Assembly: GCF_048892425.1 (NCBI RefSeq)
Contig: NZ_JBLZHU010000001.1
Span: 682,001 to 746,000 of the forward strand
Source of the DNA: Pacificispira sp002696645
GTDB lineage: Bacteria > Pseudomonadota > Alphaproteobacteria > UBA8366 > Aestuariispiraceae
Length of the DNA stretch: 64,000 bases
Reading direction: 5' to 3'
The position numbers and the translations under genes are program-made. Position 1 is the stretch's first letter; each line of letters opens with the position of its first letter. This document shows positions 36,646 to 45,067 of the stretch, one piece after another. The notes under the pieces are model-generated. The model saw only the letters and a list, made by a program, of their open reading frames with translations. It was not told the DNA's origin and searched no databases.

Positions 36646-37617
36646 ATGGTGAATATGGATCGGAATTTGGTGCTGGATGCAGCCCGCGTGACAGAAGCGG
36701 CGGCAATTGCCTCTTGGAAATGGTGCGGACGCGGCGACAATATGGCAGCCGATCAGGCAGCAGTGGACGCAATGCGGACCGCGCTGAACCGGCTGGACAT
36801 TCGCGGTCGTGTCGTGATTGGTGAGGGAGAGCGTGACGAGGCCCCGATGCTGTTCATCGGTGAAGAGGTCGGAACCGGCAAGGGTCCGCGCGTCGATATC
36901 GCGCTGGATCCGCTGGAAGGCACGTCGATTACGGCAAAGGGGGAGCCCAATGCCCTGGCGGTCCTTGCCTTTGCAGAAGATGGCAAATTGTTGCATGCGC
37001 CAGATGTTTACATGGATAAGATTGCCGTTGGTGGCGGTCTGCCACAAGGGATTGTCGATCTGGATGACACCCCGGCGGAAAATCTGCGCCGCGTTGCCGA
37101 AGCAAAGAATTGTAAAGTTTCCGACCTGATGGTCTGCATTCTGGACCGATCCCGCCATGCCGATTTGATCAAGGCCGTGCGGGAGGCTGGGGCCGGTATC
37201 AATCTGATTGGCGATGGCGATGTTTATGGCGTGATGGCAACCAGCCAGGCCAGCAGCGGCATCGATGTCTATATGGGCTCTGGCGGCGCGCCGGAAGGAG
37301 TTCTGGCCTGTGCCGCCCTGCGCTGTATCGGGGGGCAATTCCAGGGTCGCCTGATGTTCCGCAATGATGAGGAAAAGGGCCGCGCCGATCGGATCGGGAT
37401 CAAGGACCTGAACCGTAAATATGATATGATGGAACTGGCCGCAGGCGATGTTATCTTTGCAGCGACCGGCGTTACCGATGGGAATCTTTTGCATGGGGTG
37501 AAGATGACCGATGGCGGTGCCCGCACCCAGTCTCTGGTCATGCGCTCCTCCACCGGGACCGTGCGCAAAATCGAAACCGTGCATGATTTTTCCCGCAAAG
37601 ACTGGATCAAAATTTAA
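36646..37617 (+). CDS. glpX: class II fructose-1,6-bisphosphatase GlpX
   Basis: Gluconeogenic phosphatase of 323 residues. Metal-site and substrate blocks VIGEGERDEAPMLFIGE, DIALDPLEGTSITAKG and the C-terminal GVTDGNLLHGVKM are characteristic of GlpX. AGAGGAAG precedes the ATG. It stands between hom and recJ, separated by 69 and 32 bases, and is probably part of the same transcript. Confidence 0.95.
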   Translation: MVNMDRNLVLDAARVTEAAAIASWKWCGRGDNMAADQAAVDAMRTALNRLDIRGRVVIGEGERDEAPMLFIGEEVGTGKGPRVDIALDPLEGTSITAKGEPNALAVLAFAEDGKLLHAPDVYMDKIAVGGGLPQGIVDLDDTPAENLRRVAEAKNCKVSDLMVCILDRSRHADLIKAVREAGAGINLIGDGDVYGVMATSQASSGIDVYMGSGGAPEGVLACAALRCIGGQFQGRLMFRNDEEKGRADRIGIKDLNRKYDMMELAAGDVIFAATGVTDGNLLHGVKMTDGGARTQSLVMRSSTGTVRKIETVHDFSRKDWIKI

Positions 37618-37649
37618 CCGCGTTTCGCAGAAAAGGATGAATACACCCG

Positions 37650-39452
37650 ATGCAGGCCGATGCACTGCCGACAGATCAACAGTCTGGCTATCTGGGTGTT
37701 TCCCTTTCCGCCTCTGGCAAGCGCTGGGAGGCGCGGGCGGATGAACCCCGGCTGACCGCCGCCCTGGCACAACGGTTTGATCTGCCAGAGCCTGTCGCCC
37801 GCGCCCTGGCGGCCCGTGGCATTGGTCTGGAAGGGGCAGAGGCCTTTCTGGATCCAAAGCTGTCGCGGGACCTGCCAGACCCGATGCATCTGCTGGATAT
37901 GGACAAGGCGGCCCGCCGGATTGCCGACGCGATCAAAGCGGGGGAGCTGGTTGCCGTCTTTGGCGATTATGATGTGGATGGTGCAACGTCATCGGCCTTG
38001 CTGATCCGCTTTGTTCAGGCGGCAGGCGGCAGAATTATCAGCCATATCCCAGACCGTATTGCAGAAGGCTATGGCCCGAACTTGCCCGCCCTGATCTCCC
38101 TTAAGGAGAAGGGGGCTGCGGTCGTGATCACCGTTGATTGCGGCATCACCGCCTTTGACGTGCTGGCGGCGGCGGCGCAACAGGGCGTGCAAACCATCGT
38201 CATTGATCACCATGTCGCTGAACCCCGCCTGCCCGACGCCCTGGCCGTGGTTAATCCAAACCGATTGGATGAAGACAGCCCCCATGGCCATATGGCGGCG
38301 GTTGGGGTCACCTTCCTTCTGATCGTCGCGGTCAATCGCCTGTTGAAAGACGATGGCTGGTTCAAATCCCGACCGGCCCCGGATTTGATGTCCTATCTGG
38401 ACCTGGTCGCATTGGGCACTGTCTGCGATGTCGTGCCGCTGGTCGGGGTCAATCGCGCCCTGGTATCGCAAGGCCTGAAGGTCATGGGATTACGCGGCAA
38501 TATTGGCCTGAATGCCCTGGCGGATGTCGCGCGGATGAATGAGGCACCCGGCACCTATCATGCCGGTTTCTTGATGGGGCCCCGGGTCAATGCGGGCGGG
38601 CGCGTGGGGGAGGCGGCACTGGGCACAGAATTGCTGTCGACCCATGATGCGACCCGTGCCCAGGTGATTGCCCAGCGTCTGGATGCCTATAACGAAGAAC
38701 GCCGTGAAATTGAGAAAATCTGCCTGGATGAAGCCATTGCCCAGGTTGAGGCGTCTGGCGATACCGATGCCCCCTTAATTCTGGTCGCCGCCCAGGGCTG
38801 GCATCCAGGCGTGATTGGCATCGTCGCGGGCCGTCTGAAGGAACGCTATAACCGCCCCGCCTGTGTCGTTGCGCTGGATGACACCGGCATGGGGAAAGGG
38901 TCTGGACGTTCTGTGCCCGGCATTGATCTGGGATCGGCCATCATTGCCGCGCGTCAAAGCGAGCTTTTGATCAATGGTGGCGGGCATAAGATGGCTGCCG
39001 GTTTCACTGTTGCTGCCACCAGCCTGGCGGACCTTCAAGCCTTCCTGCAGGACAGGGTGCACAGGGAAGCCGGGCAGGGCGGTCTGGTGCCTGTGCTGCG
39101 CCTGGATGGCACGGTCAGTGTCGGGGGGGCGTCTCTGGCGCTGGTCGAAGCGCTGGAACGCCTGCAACCCTTTGGTCAGGGCAATGCAGAGCCGCGATTT
39201 GTGATACCCGATGCGCGCCTGTATCAGGCCGATATCGTGGGGGAGGATCATGTGAAGCTGTTGATCGGGGATGCGATGGGTGGACGCCTGAAAGGCATCG
39301 CCTTTCGCTGTGCCGATACCCCGATGGGGCAGGCCTTGCTGCGCGCAAGGGGCGACCGTGCCGTGCATCTGGTCGGGCGCCTGCGCAAAGACAGCTGGCA
39401 GGGCGTCGACCGAGTTCAGATCATGGTCGATGATGTGGCCGAGGCCCGCTAG
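37650..39452 (+). CDS. recJ: RecJ single-strand-specific 5'-3' exonuclease
   Basis: Nuclease of 600 residues that resects 5' ends in recombination and mismatch repair. DHH-family motifs are complete: GDYDVDGATSSALLIRF (motif I), VDCGITAFD (II), DHHVAEPRLPDALAVVNPNR (III) and a DLVALGTVCDVVPL block (IV), with the DHHA1 domain containing NGGGHKMAAGFTV. AAAAGGA lies before the ATG at 37650. Confidence 0.96.
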   Translation: MQADALPTDQQSGYLGVSLSASGKRWEARADEPRLTAALAQRFDLPEPVARALAARGIGLEGAEAFLDPKLSRDLPDPMHLLDMDKAARRIADAIKAGELVAVFGDYDVDGATSSALLIRFVQAAGGRIISHIPDRIAEGYGPNLPALISLKEKGAAVVITVDCGITAFDVLAAAAQQGVQTIVIDHHVAEPRLPDALAVVNPNRLDEDSPHGHMAAVGVTFLLIVAVNRLLKDDGWFKSRPAPDLMSYLDLVALGTVCDVVPLVGVNRALVSQGLKVMGLRGNIGLNALADVARMNEAPGTYHAGFLMGPRVNAGGRVGEAALGTELLSTHDATRAQVIAQRLDAYNEERREIEKICLDEAIAQVEASGDTDAPLILVAAQGWHPGVIGIVAGRLKERYNRPACVVALDDTGMGKGSGRSVPGIDLGSAIIAARQSELLINGGGHKMAAGFTVAATSLADLQAFLQDRVHREAGQGGLVPVLRLDGTVSVGGASLALVEALERLQPFGQGNAEPRFVIPDARLYQADIVGEDHVKLLIGDAMGGRLKGIAFRCADTPMGQALLRARGDRAVHLVGRLRKDSWQGVDRVQIMVDDVAEAR

Positions 39453-39503
39453 AGCAAATCCCAAACAAACGGATTCGTTTATGACGACGTATTTGCTAAA
39501 AAA
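39452..39503. terminator. bidirectional hairpin region between recJ and flgE
   Basis: Between the convergent recJ and flgE genes, AGCAAAT (39454-39460) is inverted as ATTTGCT (39492-39498), enclosing a second hairpin AAACG-GATT-CGTTT (39468-39481), followed by an A-run that reads as a T-run on the minus strand. It could end both transcripts. Part of it (39477-39502) resembles the reverse complement of 57384-57410, so it may also be a dispersed intergenic repeat. Confidence 0.5.
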
Positions 39504-40793
39504 CTAGCTCTTAAGCTCGGTTGCCGTGCGCACCATTTCATCCACCGTCTTCAAGCTTGTCGCGGCGGAGGAATAGGCCCGTTGCGTCATGATCATGGTG
39601 CTGAATTCCAGGGCCAGGTCGGTTGTCGATTGTTCCAATGAATTGGCAGAGAAGGTGACGCGGCTGGTATTTGCCAGATCAACCAGTTGCAGCGTGCCTG
39701 AATTCGCGCCCAGTTTGAAATGAGTATCGCCTGTCCGCACCAATCGGTTTGGCTCGACAACATCGCCCACCGCGATCCGCCCGATGGGACGCTGAAGACC
39801 ATTGGTGAAGTTACCAATGACATTGCCATCCTTGCCAAATGTGACAGAGCTTAATTGACCCTGAACGCTGCCATTCGACGACAAGCTTTCCTGGGTGACG
39901 CTGCCGCCATATTGCGTGGTGCCGGACAGATCCAGCGTCATGGTATTCGTCGCGCCGGAATCGGCCCAGGAAACAGAGATGTCCAGGGGGGTATTGGCGA
40001 CACCGTTTACGGTCGTCAGATTGCCAGAGGCATCAAATGTCACGGCGACAGGCTGAACGGCCGGGGTGGCGACGGTACCGCCTGTCCCGCTGATTGTCAT
40101 ATCCCAGGTATTTGCAGCAGCATTTTTGACGAAAGTCGCGATCAGTTGCTGTTCGTCACTGAAACCGTCATCGTCGCCCGTGCCATCATAAACCGGCAGG
40201 TCAAAACTATAGGTTTCTCCGGTTGCAGCGGTGCCGGGCAGGTTGACCTTCAGGCCGCCTTCCGTGGTTGCCACGGCCTCATAAACATTGCCTTCCGGAT
40301 CGATACGGATTGGCTGAAGCCCGGCGGTAGAGTTTGTGTCGACGGAATATGTCTCTGTCGCCACATCATACGGCCAGCCCATAAGGTAATTGCCCTTAAG
40401 GTCGGTCAGATAGACCTCTTCGGCCCCACCATTGGAAACGACGGATTCGCCGAATATGCCTGCATCGGTCAGTTCCAGCGTATCATCGGACGGCGTCAGG
40501 CTGGGCGAGGTGATAAAAAACCCTGATCCGGAGAGCGCCGCATCCAGGCGTCGCTGGGTGCCATAAATGACGCCTTCCTTGTCCCGGAAAATCTGCTGAT
40601 TGGCCTGTGTGCCCAGAAAATTGCTGAATGTGCTGCCTTTGGATTTAGAGGCGACCATCTCCTGAAAGCGGACCTGTCCGGCCTTATAGCCGGTGGTCGT
40701 GCTGTTTGCGATGTTGTCACTGATGTTCTGAAAGGCCAGCGATTGCGCGTTCATCGCGCTCACGGCTGGGGAGAACATAGAATAAGCAACCAT
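39504..40793 (-). CDS. flgE: flagellar hook protein, FlgE type
   Basis: Protein of 429 residues from ATG 40793, preceded by GAGG. The N-terminus SAMNAQSLAFQNISDNIANSTTTGYK is the conserved rod/hook helix (flagellar basal-body rod domain), and the C-terminus ends ALEFSTMIMTQRAYSSAATSLKTVDEMVRT, the matching hook C-terminal helix. The Gly/Thr/Asp-rich middle is the variable surface domain. It stands alone, without other flagellar genes in the window. FlgE fits length and layout; another hook-basal-body paralogue is possible. Confidence 0.85.
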   Translation of the reverse strand: MVAYSMFSPAVSAMNAQSLAFQNISDNIANSTTTGYKAGQVRFQEMVASKSKGSTFSNFLGTQANQQIFRDKEGVIYGTQRRLDAALSGSGFFITSPSLTPSDDTLELTDAGIFGESVVSNGGAEEVYLTDLKGNYLMGWPYDVATETYSVDTNSTAGLQPIRIDPEGNVYEAVATTEGGLKVNLPGTAATGETYSFDLPVYDGTGDDDGFSDEQQLIATFVKNAAANTWDMTISGTGGTVATPAVQPVAVTFDASGNLTTVNGVANTPLDISVSWADSGATNTMTLDLSGTTQYGGSVTQESLSSNGSVQGQLSSVTFGKDGNVIGNFTNGLQRPIGRIAVGDVVEPNRLVRTGDTHFKLGANSGTLQLVDLANTSRVTFSANSLEQSTTDLALEFSTMIMTQRAYSSAATSLKTVDEMVRTATELKS

Positions 40794-41011
40794 GGCAAGC
40801 CTCTTACCGTTAATAAGTGGACCGCAAACAGACGGGCCCACAGATTTGTATGCAATCCCCATGCCGTTTTAGTCATTGCCCCAAGTTTAGGGGGCGATTT
40901 CACAGATTTTTCAGAAAAGTCGATAGAATGAAAACTGGCGCTTGACCTAGCCCCCGGGTCTCGGTAAATCCCTGCGCATACGAAGCGGCGTCACCGCCGC
41001 GCCTCGATCGC

Positions 41012-41087
41012 GACCCCTTCGTCTAGAGGCCTAGGACACCGCCCTTTCACGGCGGCAACACGGGTTCGAATCCCGTAGGGGTCGCCA
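41012..41087 (+). tRNA. tRNA-Glu (anticodon TTC)
   Basis: A complete 76-base cloverleaf with encoded CCA. Acceptor arms GACCCCT (41012-41018) and AGGGGTC (41077-41083) pair; the anticodon stem CCGCC/GGCGG encloses the loop CTTTCAC with anticodon TTC; the T arm has CGGGTTCGAATCCCG. Its 3' end plus 17 flanking bases are repeated at 43121-43161, marking it as an integration target. Confidence 0.97.
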
Positions 41088-41104
41088 ATTTTTCAATGAC
41101 TTAG
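41065..41104 (+). repeat. attL-like repeat: 3' end of tRNA-Glu
   Basis: Forty bases from the T arm of tRNA-Glu through CCA into flanking DNA. The segment GTAGGGGTCGCCA followed by a T-run and TTTCAATGACTTAG recurs almost exactly at 43121-43161. A tRNA 3' end with a distal copy is the standard footprint of site-specific integration that restores the tRNA. Confidence 0.8.
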
Positions 41105-41583
41105 ATAGCGTTGGTTTAGGACTTAGGACTTAGGACTTTTTTAGGACTTTTTCCTATGGTCCGGTTTGGCTTTTTTGGCCCTGTGACGGTTGGCGGCGGA
41201 AATGTCGTAGGGTGATGCATTCCTACCGGCAATGTTGGCAAGGATGCCGAGTGCGCGCTTATTTCGGCGTCTTGTCTTTGGCGTCGATTGCGATGCAACG
41301 AAGTAAAATGTTCTCGCCATTCTTGGGCAGCCGTTGCTCTAGCTCTACGCGATGCTGACCGTCTTCGGCGGTTAAACGTCACCGGTAGCGCCCCATTCTC
41401 GATATAACAAAATTATACCGGCAAAGTACGATGACCATTCGCCCCCCTAGGACGACCTGTAACACCACGCTTGTCGGCATCGCTACGAAACTGAAAGCGG
41501 TTCGCGTCGCCCATAATTCCATGTGGCTTTAGGAGTCGCGTTCCATCCCCTGTGTGTATGGGGGAATATTAACGTAGTGGCCT
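41105..41583. other. non-coding left arm of the tRNA-Glu element
   Basis: About 480 bases without a credible gene. Just after the att repeat, TTAGGAC is repeated three times head to tail (41116-41136), with a fourth copy at 41141-41147. A possible 88-residue minus-strand frame at 41116-41382 is Arg/Ser/Pro-rich with no ribosome site and looks spurious. I see no recombinase, RNA gene or strong hairpin. Confidence 0.5.
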
Positions 41584-42639
41584 TTATTCCGAGAGTTCTC
41601 TGGTAGTTGCACCGCATTGAGGGCATGGTATCAACCTAATGGATTCCTTAAACTCTGTCCGCTTATCCAGAAGGATTTTTACCTTCCAGCCGGTAAGTTG
41701 CTCTTTGTATCCACATTTTTGACAGACAATCGATTTCGAACGTAGTTTGACCGAACCGTCTTGAATTTTATCAAGTGAAGGAAGGTTTATTCCAAACTGT
41801 TCGGTAGCTACTTTATGCAAAGCCTCTCGATAGCTTATTTGAGAAAAACTACCCCCACTTATCACAACGAAATGTCCTAAGCCGTATTCGCCATCATATG
41901 GGAACCGGTCTTTTGTGATAGGTACAGAGATCGTAGAAAACCATTCTCCGAACAAACCGATGGTGAAAATCATATGTTTCCGGTCAATATCAACTAATAC
42001 AGACGCACCTCCAAAATGTTTAATTACAGCCTCGTGAACTCTATGTGATTGCTTGTGCTTATCATTATTTTTATCAAATAAATAGTCCGTATATAGAACT
42101 TTATTTTTTCTTAGAACGCTCTGTTCTACTTCATGAATAGGTTTGAGCGCTATCCTAAGTTCGTTGTGGAGAGCATTTTTTCTAAATTCTTCTCCAAAAA
42201 GATAGTGCCCGGTTCCAAGGGCGACTTTCGCGCTGAACGGCATTCTTATGTAAGGATCAATCTTAAATTTGCTTGTTATCTGTTCGGTGCCAGTTGGCAG
42301 GCTATTGACGACATGTCCGGCTATTGGGTCGAAAAATTTTAACGTAGATTGGTCAAACACGAGTTGAAATGGAGCACCAGATTCTGTCCTACCGTTCTTC
42401 CAATTAAAAGTCTTTGCACTCCCTTTAAAACTTACGGAGCGTACTCTTTTCATGCCGAGAATTGGGTCATTTGCGACAGCTCCATCTATGAATGATCCTA
42501 GCTTTGAGTTTGTCTCTCTATCGACATGGATGGTGAATTTGTCGTGCCCTCCCAACGATTTTGGGATGATATGTTCAATGCTTAAGTTTTCTTTGGGGAT
42601 TTTTTCGCCGAGGTACGGGCAATAGACTAAATCTTTCAT
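41584..42639 (-). CDS. divergent HNH-type protein with C-terminal zinc ribbon
   Basis: Protein of 351 residues. Near the N-terminus CPYLGE, then SIEHIIPKSLGGHDKF and later ETNSKLGSFIDGAV follow the layout of HNH_5-type nuclease domains (C-x2-C, EH-IIP-LGG, C-x2-CN-x-LG-x-ID). The His and Asn of the core are kept, but the zinc cysteines are changed: CPYL instead of CxxC and DRETN instead of CxxCN. The long middle (about 80-300) is unrecognised. The C-terminus has two CxxC pairs (CQKCGYKE and CPQCGATT), a zinc ribbon. It is read 54 bases after the small zinc-ribbon gene. A DNA nuclease in defence or element biology is likely but unproven. Confidence 0.65.
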   Translation of the reverse strand: MKDLVYCPYLGEKIPKENLSIEHIIPKSLGGHDKFTIHVDRETNSKLGSFIDGAVANDPILGMKRVRSVSFKGSAKTFNWKNGRTESGAPFQLVFDQSTLKFFDPIAGHVVNSLPTGTEQITSKFKIDPYIRMPFSAKVALGTGHYLFGEEFRKNALHNELRIALKPIHEVEQSVLRKNKVLYTDYLFDKNNDKHKQSHRVHEAVIKHFGGASVLVDIDRKHMIFTIGLFGEWFSTISVPITKDRFPYDGEYGLGHFVVISGGSFSQISYREALHKVATEQFGINLPSLDKIQDGSVKLRSKSIVCQKCGYKEQLTGWKVKILLDKRTEFKESIRLIPCPQCGATTRELSE

Positions 42640-42693
42640 GTAATTTTATCTTTCTATACTGTAAAAATATATGATATTTTTATATACGCCTAA

Positions 42694-42909
42694 CTATTTT
42701 TCTAGTTTTATGAAAATAATAGCAATAACAGCCATAACTACTAGCGCAATAACAGATATAATCTTGTTGTTGTCTGATACTGAACGGCTACAGCTATCGC
42801 ACATCAAGAGGCTACCTTTGTGCCGCCTTCCATTGTAGCCGCGCATTACATCGGTCCTTACCATCTCGCTTTTTGGAACGGTTCGTCTGCAGTTTGGGCA
42901 TACAGGCAT
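42694..42909 (-). CDS. small zinc-ribbon protein with C-terminal membrane helix
   Basis: Protein of 71 residues: two CxxC pairs (MPVCPNCRR at the start and LMCDSCSR near residue 40) form a zinc ribbon, followed by one membrane helix (IISVIALVVMAVIAIIFIKL, about 50-69) and a short basic end. The topology is probably cytosolic zinc ribbon with a C-terminal anchor. It is upstream of the HNH-type gene on the same strand and likely cotranscribed. Family not recognised; similar small proteins can be membrane effectors or sensors. Confidence 0.65.
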   Translation of the reverse strand: MPVCPNCRRTVPKSEMVRTDVMRGYNGRRHKGSLLMCDSCSRSVSDNNKIISVIALVVMAVIAIIFIKLEK

Positions 42910-43356
42910 GGCGGAAACTCTTAAGCGTAATTATATCCTAAATTGAATTCTTACATAACCTATCCTTATAAAGTCTACTGTTAAGTTGCGTAAATCTTCC
43001 TCCTTTAGAAAACGCTAATCGAGCCTCTTTATCATTGGTTCAAAAAGGTTGAACCGCTAGGAACAGTTATACAATCGTGGTATAAGATTTTTTCCAAAGC
43101 GATTGAAAATAAAAGATTAGTTCGAATGCCGTAGGGGTCGCCACTTTTTTCAATGACTTAGCAGTTTCTATTTTGGGAATTTATGGGGCATTGTTTCTAG
43201 GGTGTTGCGTGCGCTTCTGCGTTCGTGCTGCATCCGGTTCTCTTTTTCCTTCTGATTGTAATCATCTCTATATCTCAAACAAAGTCGGGGCCTTGCCGTA
43301 AGGGCAAAATATCGTTATAAGAAAAATGCGAAATTCTTATAGCTGGGGTTAGTTTC
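42910..43356. other. AT-rich right arm of the element and promoter region
   Basis: About 450 bases without a gene. It should contain the promoter for the minus-strand pair ending at 41584. A perfect inverted repeat GGTTCAA-AAAGG-TTGAACC lies at 43037-43055, and the distal att copy is at 43121-43161. From there to 43356 I see no gene; the last 60 bases precede the nucleotidyltransferase-like gene. Confidence 0.5.
43121..43161 (+). repeat. attR-like repeat of tRNA-Glu 3' end
   Basis: TTCGAATGCCGTAGGGGTCG followed by CCA, a T-run and CAATGACTTAG: a copy of 41065-41104 with one substitution in the T loop flank, one just after CCA and one extra T. It lacks the rest of the tRNA, so it is a displaced attachment site and not a gene. 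Confidence 0.8.
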
Positions 43357-44451
43357 GTGAAAACGATTGATCTTGCATACCGCACGATGTTTGCCGAATT
43401 GGTGCAAAGATGTCTGGATGCAACATTTGAAACTGAGTTTTCAATTGAGGGAAACTTTGTCCGGGTTCCGGTGAAGGGCAGGGATTACTGGTATTTTGAG
43501 GTTACCAGGCCAAAAAAAACGCGAAAATATGTCGGACCTGCGGAGGATCCTGAGATTACACAGCGGGTCGAGGCCCACAAAGAGGTAAAGCAGGATAAAC
43601 GGGCCTTGCGAAAACTGGTGTCAACGCTGACCCGCGAGGCCGGGTTGGCCGCCCCAAACCGCTTTACGGGCGATATTGTGGACGCTATGGGAACTGCCGG
43701 GATATTCCGTCTTCGTGCTGTCCTGATCGGGACCGTTGCCTTTCAAACCTATGCGGGATATCTGGGCGTCAAATTACCGGGTGCGGCGCTTCAGACCGGC
43801 GATGCGGATTTCGCACAGCATTATTCTGTGTCTTCTTCTATCGAAGAGAGTTTGCCACCGGTAATGGATATTCTGCATAGCGTCGATCCGAGTTTTCGAC
43901 CCGTTCCGCATCTATCTGACCCGAAGCATTCAACACAATTCGAGAATGCCACCCGCTACAGAATAGAGTTTTTAACGCCCAACCGAGGGTCAGATGAATA
44001 TCTGGATCAGGCAACCCCAATGCCTGCGCTGGGTGGAGCGGCCGCGCAACCGCTCAGGTTTCTGGATTTCCTGATCCATGAACCCGTTCGCACAGTGATG
44101 TTGCATCGATCCGGTGTCCCCGTCACCGTTCCCTCACCGGAACGATTCGCGATCCATAAGTTGATTGTGGCATCCCGCAGAAGATCAGATGCGGCGGGTG
44201 CCGCGAAGAGAGAGAAAGATATTCTTCAGGCGAGCCTTCTGATTAAAGCATTGGATGTGACCCATCGCCTGGATGAGTTGGCGGAAGCGCTGACAGAAGC
44301 CTGGCACAGAGGTCCAGCATGGCGCGCCGCTATCGATAAGGGCCTTAAAATGATGCCGAAGAAAAATCGCGACACAAGCGTGACGATCCTGCAGCAGGCA
44401 TTGGCTTCTATTGGCGAAGATCTTGATGGGTTTCGTCTATCGGAAGGTTGA
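43357..44451 (+). CDS. GSU2403-type nucleotidyltransferase-fold protein
   Basis: Protein of 364 residues resembling the GSU2403 family (NTP_transf_8 type). The N-terminal region (about 30-90) is basic, and the predicted nucleotidyltransferase core has IGTVAFQTYAGYLG and then GDADFA, giving a GT/S...DxD pattern of polymerase-beta-like enzymes; RYRIEFLTP may hold the third acidic residue. The C-terminal part includes FAIHKLIVASRR, like other AbiEii-type or NTase-toxin folds. It lies just outside the att-bounded element. Biological role unknown. Confidence 0.7.
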   Translation: MKTIDLAYRTMFAELVQRCLDATFETEFSIEGNFVRVPVKGRDYWYFEVTRPKKTRKYVGPAEDPEITQRVEAHKEVKQDKRALRKLVSTLTREAGLAAPNRFTGDIVDAMGTAGIFRLRAVLIGTVAFQTYAGYLGVKLPGAALQTGDADFAQHYSVSSSIEESLPPVMDILHSVDPSFRPVPHLSDPKHSTQFENATRYRIEFLTPNRGSDEYLDQATPMPALGGAAAQPLRFLDFLIHEPVRTVMLHRSGVPVTVPSPERFAIHKLIVASRRRSDAAGAAKREKDILQASLLIKALDVTHRLDELAEALTEAWHRGPAWRAAIDKGLKMMPKKNRDTSVTILQQALASIGEDLDGFRLSEG

Positions 44452-44533
44452 TCCGATCAGATCTGAAAAGATAGGGTTATTCTCTGAAACCGTTTAATAC
44501 GATTGACAATAAAAACATGTGTTGCCCGTCCCG

Positions 44534-45067
44534 CTAAGAAACCGGCTCCAGTTTGGTTTCGGGCCAGTGGAAGACCGGGGTTCGTTTGTTGGGCGTCTGG
44601 GGATTTGGGATGGAGATGCTGTAGAGGCTGCGCGATACCATGTAGCTGGCATCTTCCATGGTCTGGGTCAGGGTGCCGATTTCGATCTGGCCCGTGGCGC
44701 AGTTATACGACACATCATCATTATGCAGGGGCAGGTAGAAGCATCCATCCTTCAGCACAAGCGGCGGGCGATGGGTGACCGGCAGAAAGGGCAATTGTTC
44801 ATTGACCTGAATGTCAAAGGTCCAGTCCTTGCCCAGATCAATCACCATTGGAAATTCATAGGCCGGCTTGAACAGGTAAGGGGGGTCAATGTCGTCCAGT
44901 TCTGTGCTGAGCATTAATAGATAGGCGCCGGGGAATCGGTCCTGATCTCTGTATTCGGTACGGATCGCGTAGAAACTGGACCCGGAATTATGCAAGTGCC
45001 CGACCAGAAGATTACCGCAGGCGGATTGGTGATAGTGTTTCAGCGTATTCTTAACGATTGTGTTCAT
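44534..45067 (-). CDS. hypothetical protein
   Basis: Protein of 177 residues from ATG 45067, chosen because AAAAGG precedes it; a longer frame to 45220 would add a Cys/Phe-rich tail that looks non-coding. It has no membrane helix or signal peptide. Aromatic and acidic residues recur (FYAIRTEYRDQDRFPG, DVSYNCATGQIE), as in compact beta-rich domains. It stands alone between the accessory genes and mscL. Family not recognised. Confidence 0.6.
   Translation of the reverse strand: MNTIVKNTLKHYHQSACGNLLVGHLHNSGSSFYAIRTEYRDQDRFPGAYLLMLSTELDDIDPPYLFKPAYEFPMVIDLGKDWTFDIQVNEQLPFLPVTHRPPLVLKDGCFYLPLHNDDVSYNCATGQIEIGTLTQTMEDASYMVSRSLYSISIPNPQTPNKRTPVFHWPETKLEPVS

Larger units (their letters stand above)
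41088..43143. mobile_element. integrase-less genomic element of about 2 kb at tRNA-Glu
   Basis: DNA bounded by the tRNA-Glu 3' end and its repeated copy. It is clearly AT-richer than the flanks (runs such as those near 42660 and 42960) and carries two minus-strand genes, a zinc-ribbon membrane protein and an HNH-type protein, but no integrase or other recombinase. It may be a deletion remnant, a satellite mobilised by another element's integrase, or the inner part of a larger nested island. Element boundaries are inferred from the repeats. Confidence 0.65.

Noticed and set aside
39855..40526. 223-residue plus-strand frame opposite flgE
   Set aside because: Complementary to a clearly coding hook gene; its Ile/Gly/Arg-rich composition is a shadow of the other strand.
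41116..41382. 88-residue Arg/Ser/Pro-rich minus-strand frame in the left arm of the tRNA-Glu element
   Set aside because: No ribosome site, no recognisable domain and low-complexity composition; it covers the TTAGGAC repeats.
43121..43161. Second tRNA-Glu gene
   Set aside because: Only the 3' end is repeated; the acceptor 5' strand, D arm and anticodon arm are missing, so it is an attachment-site copy.
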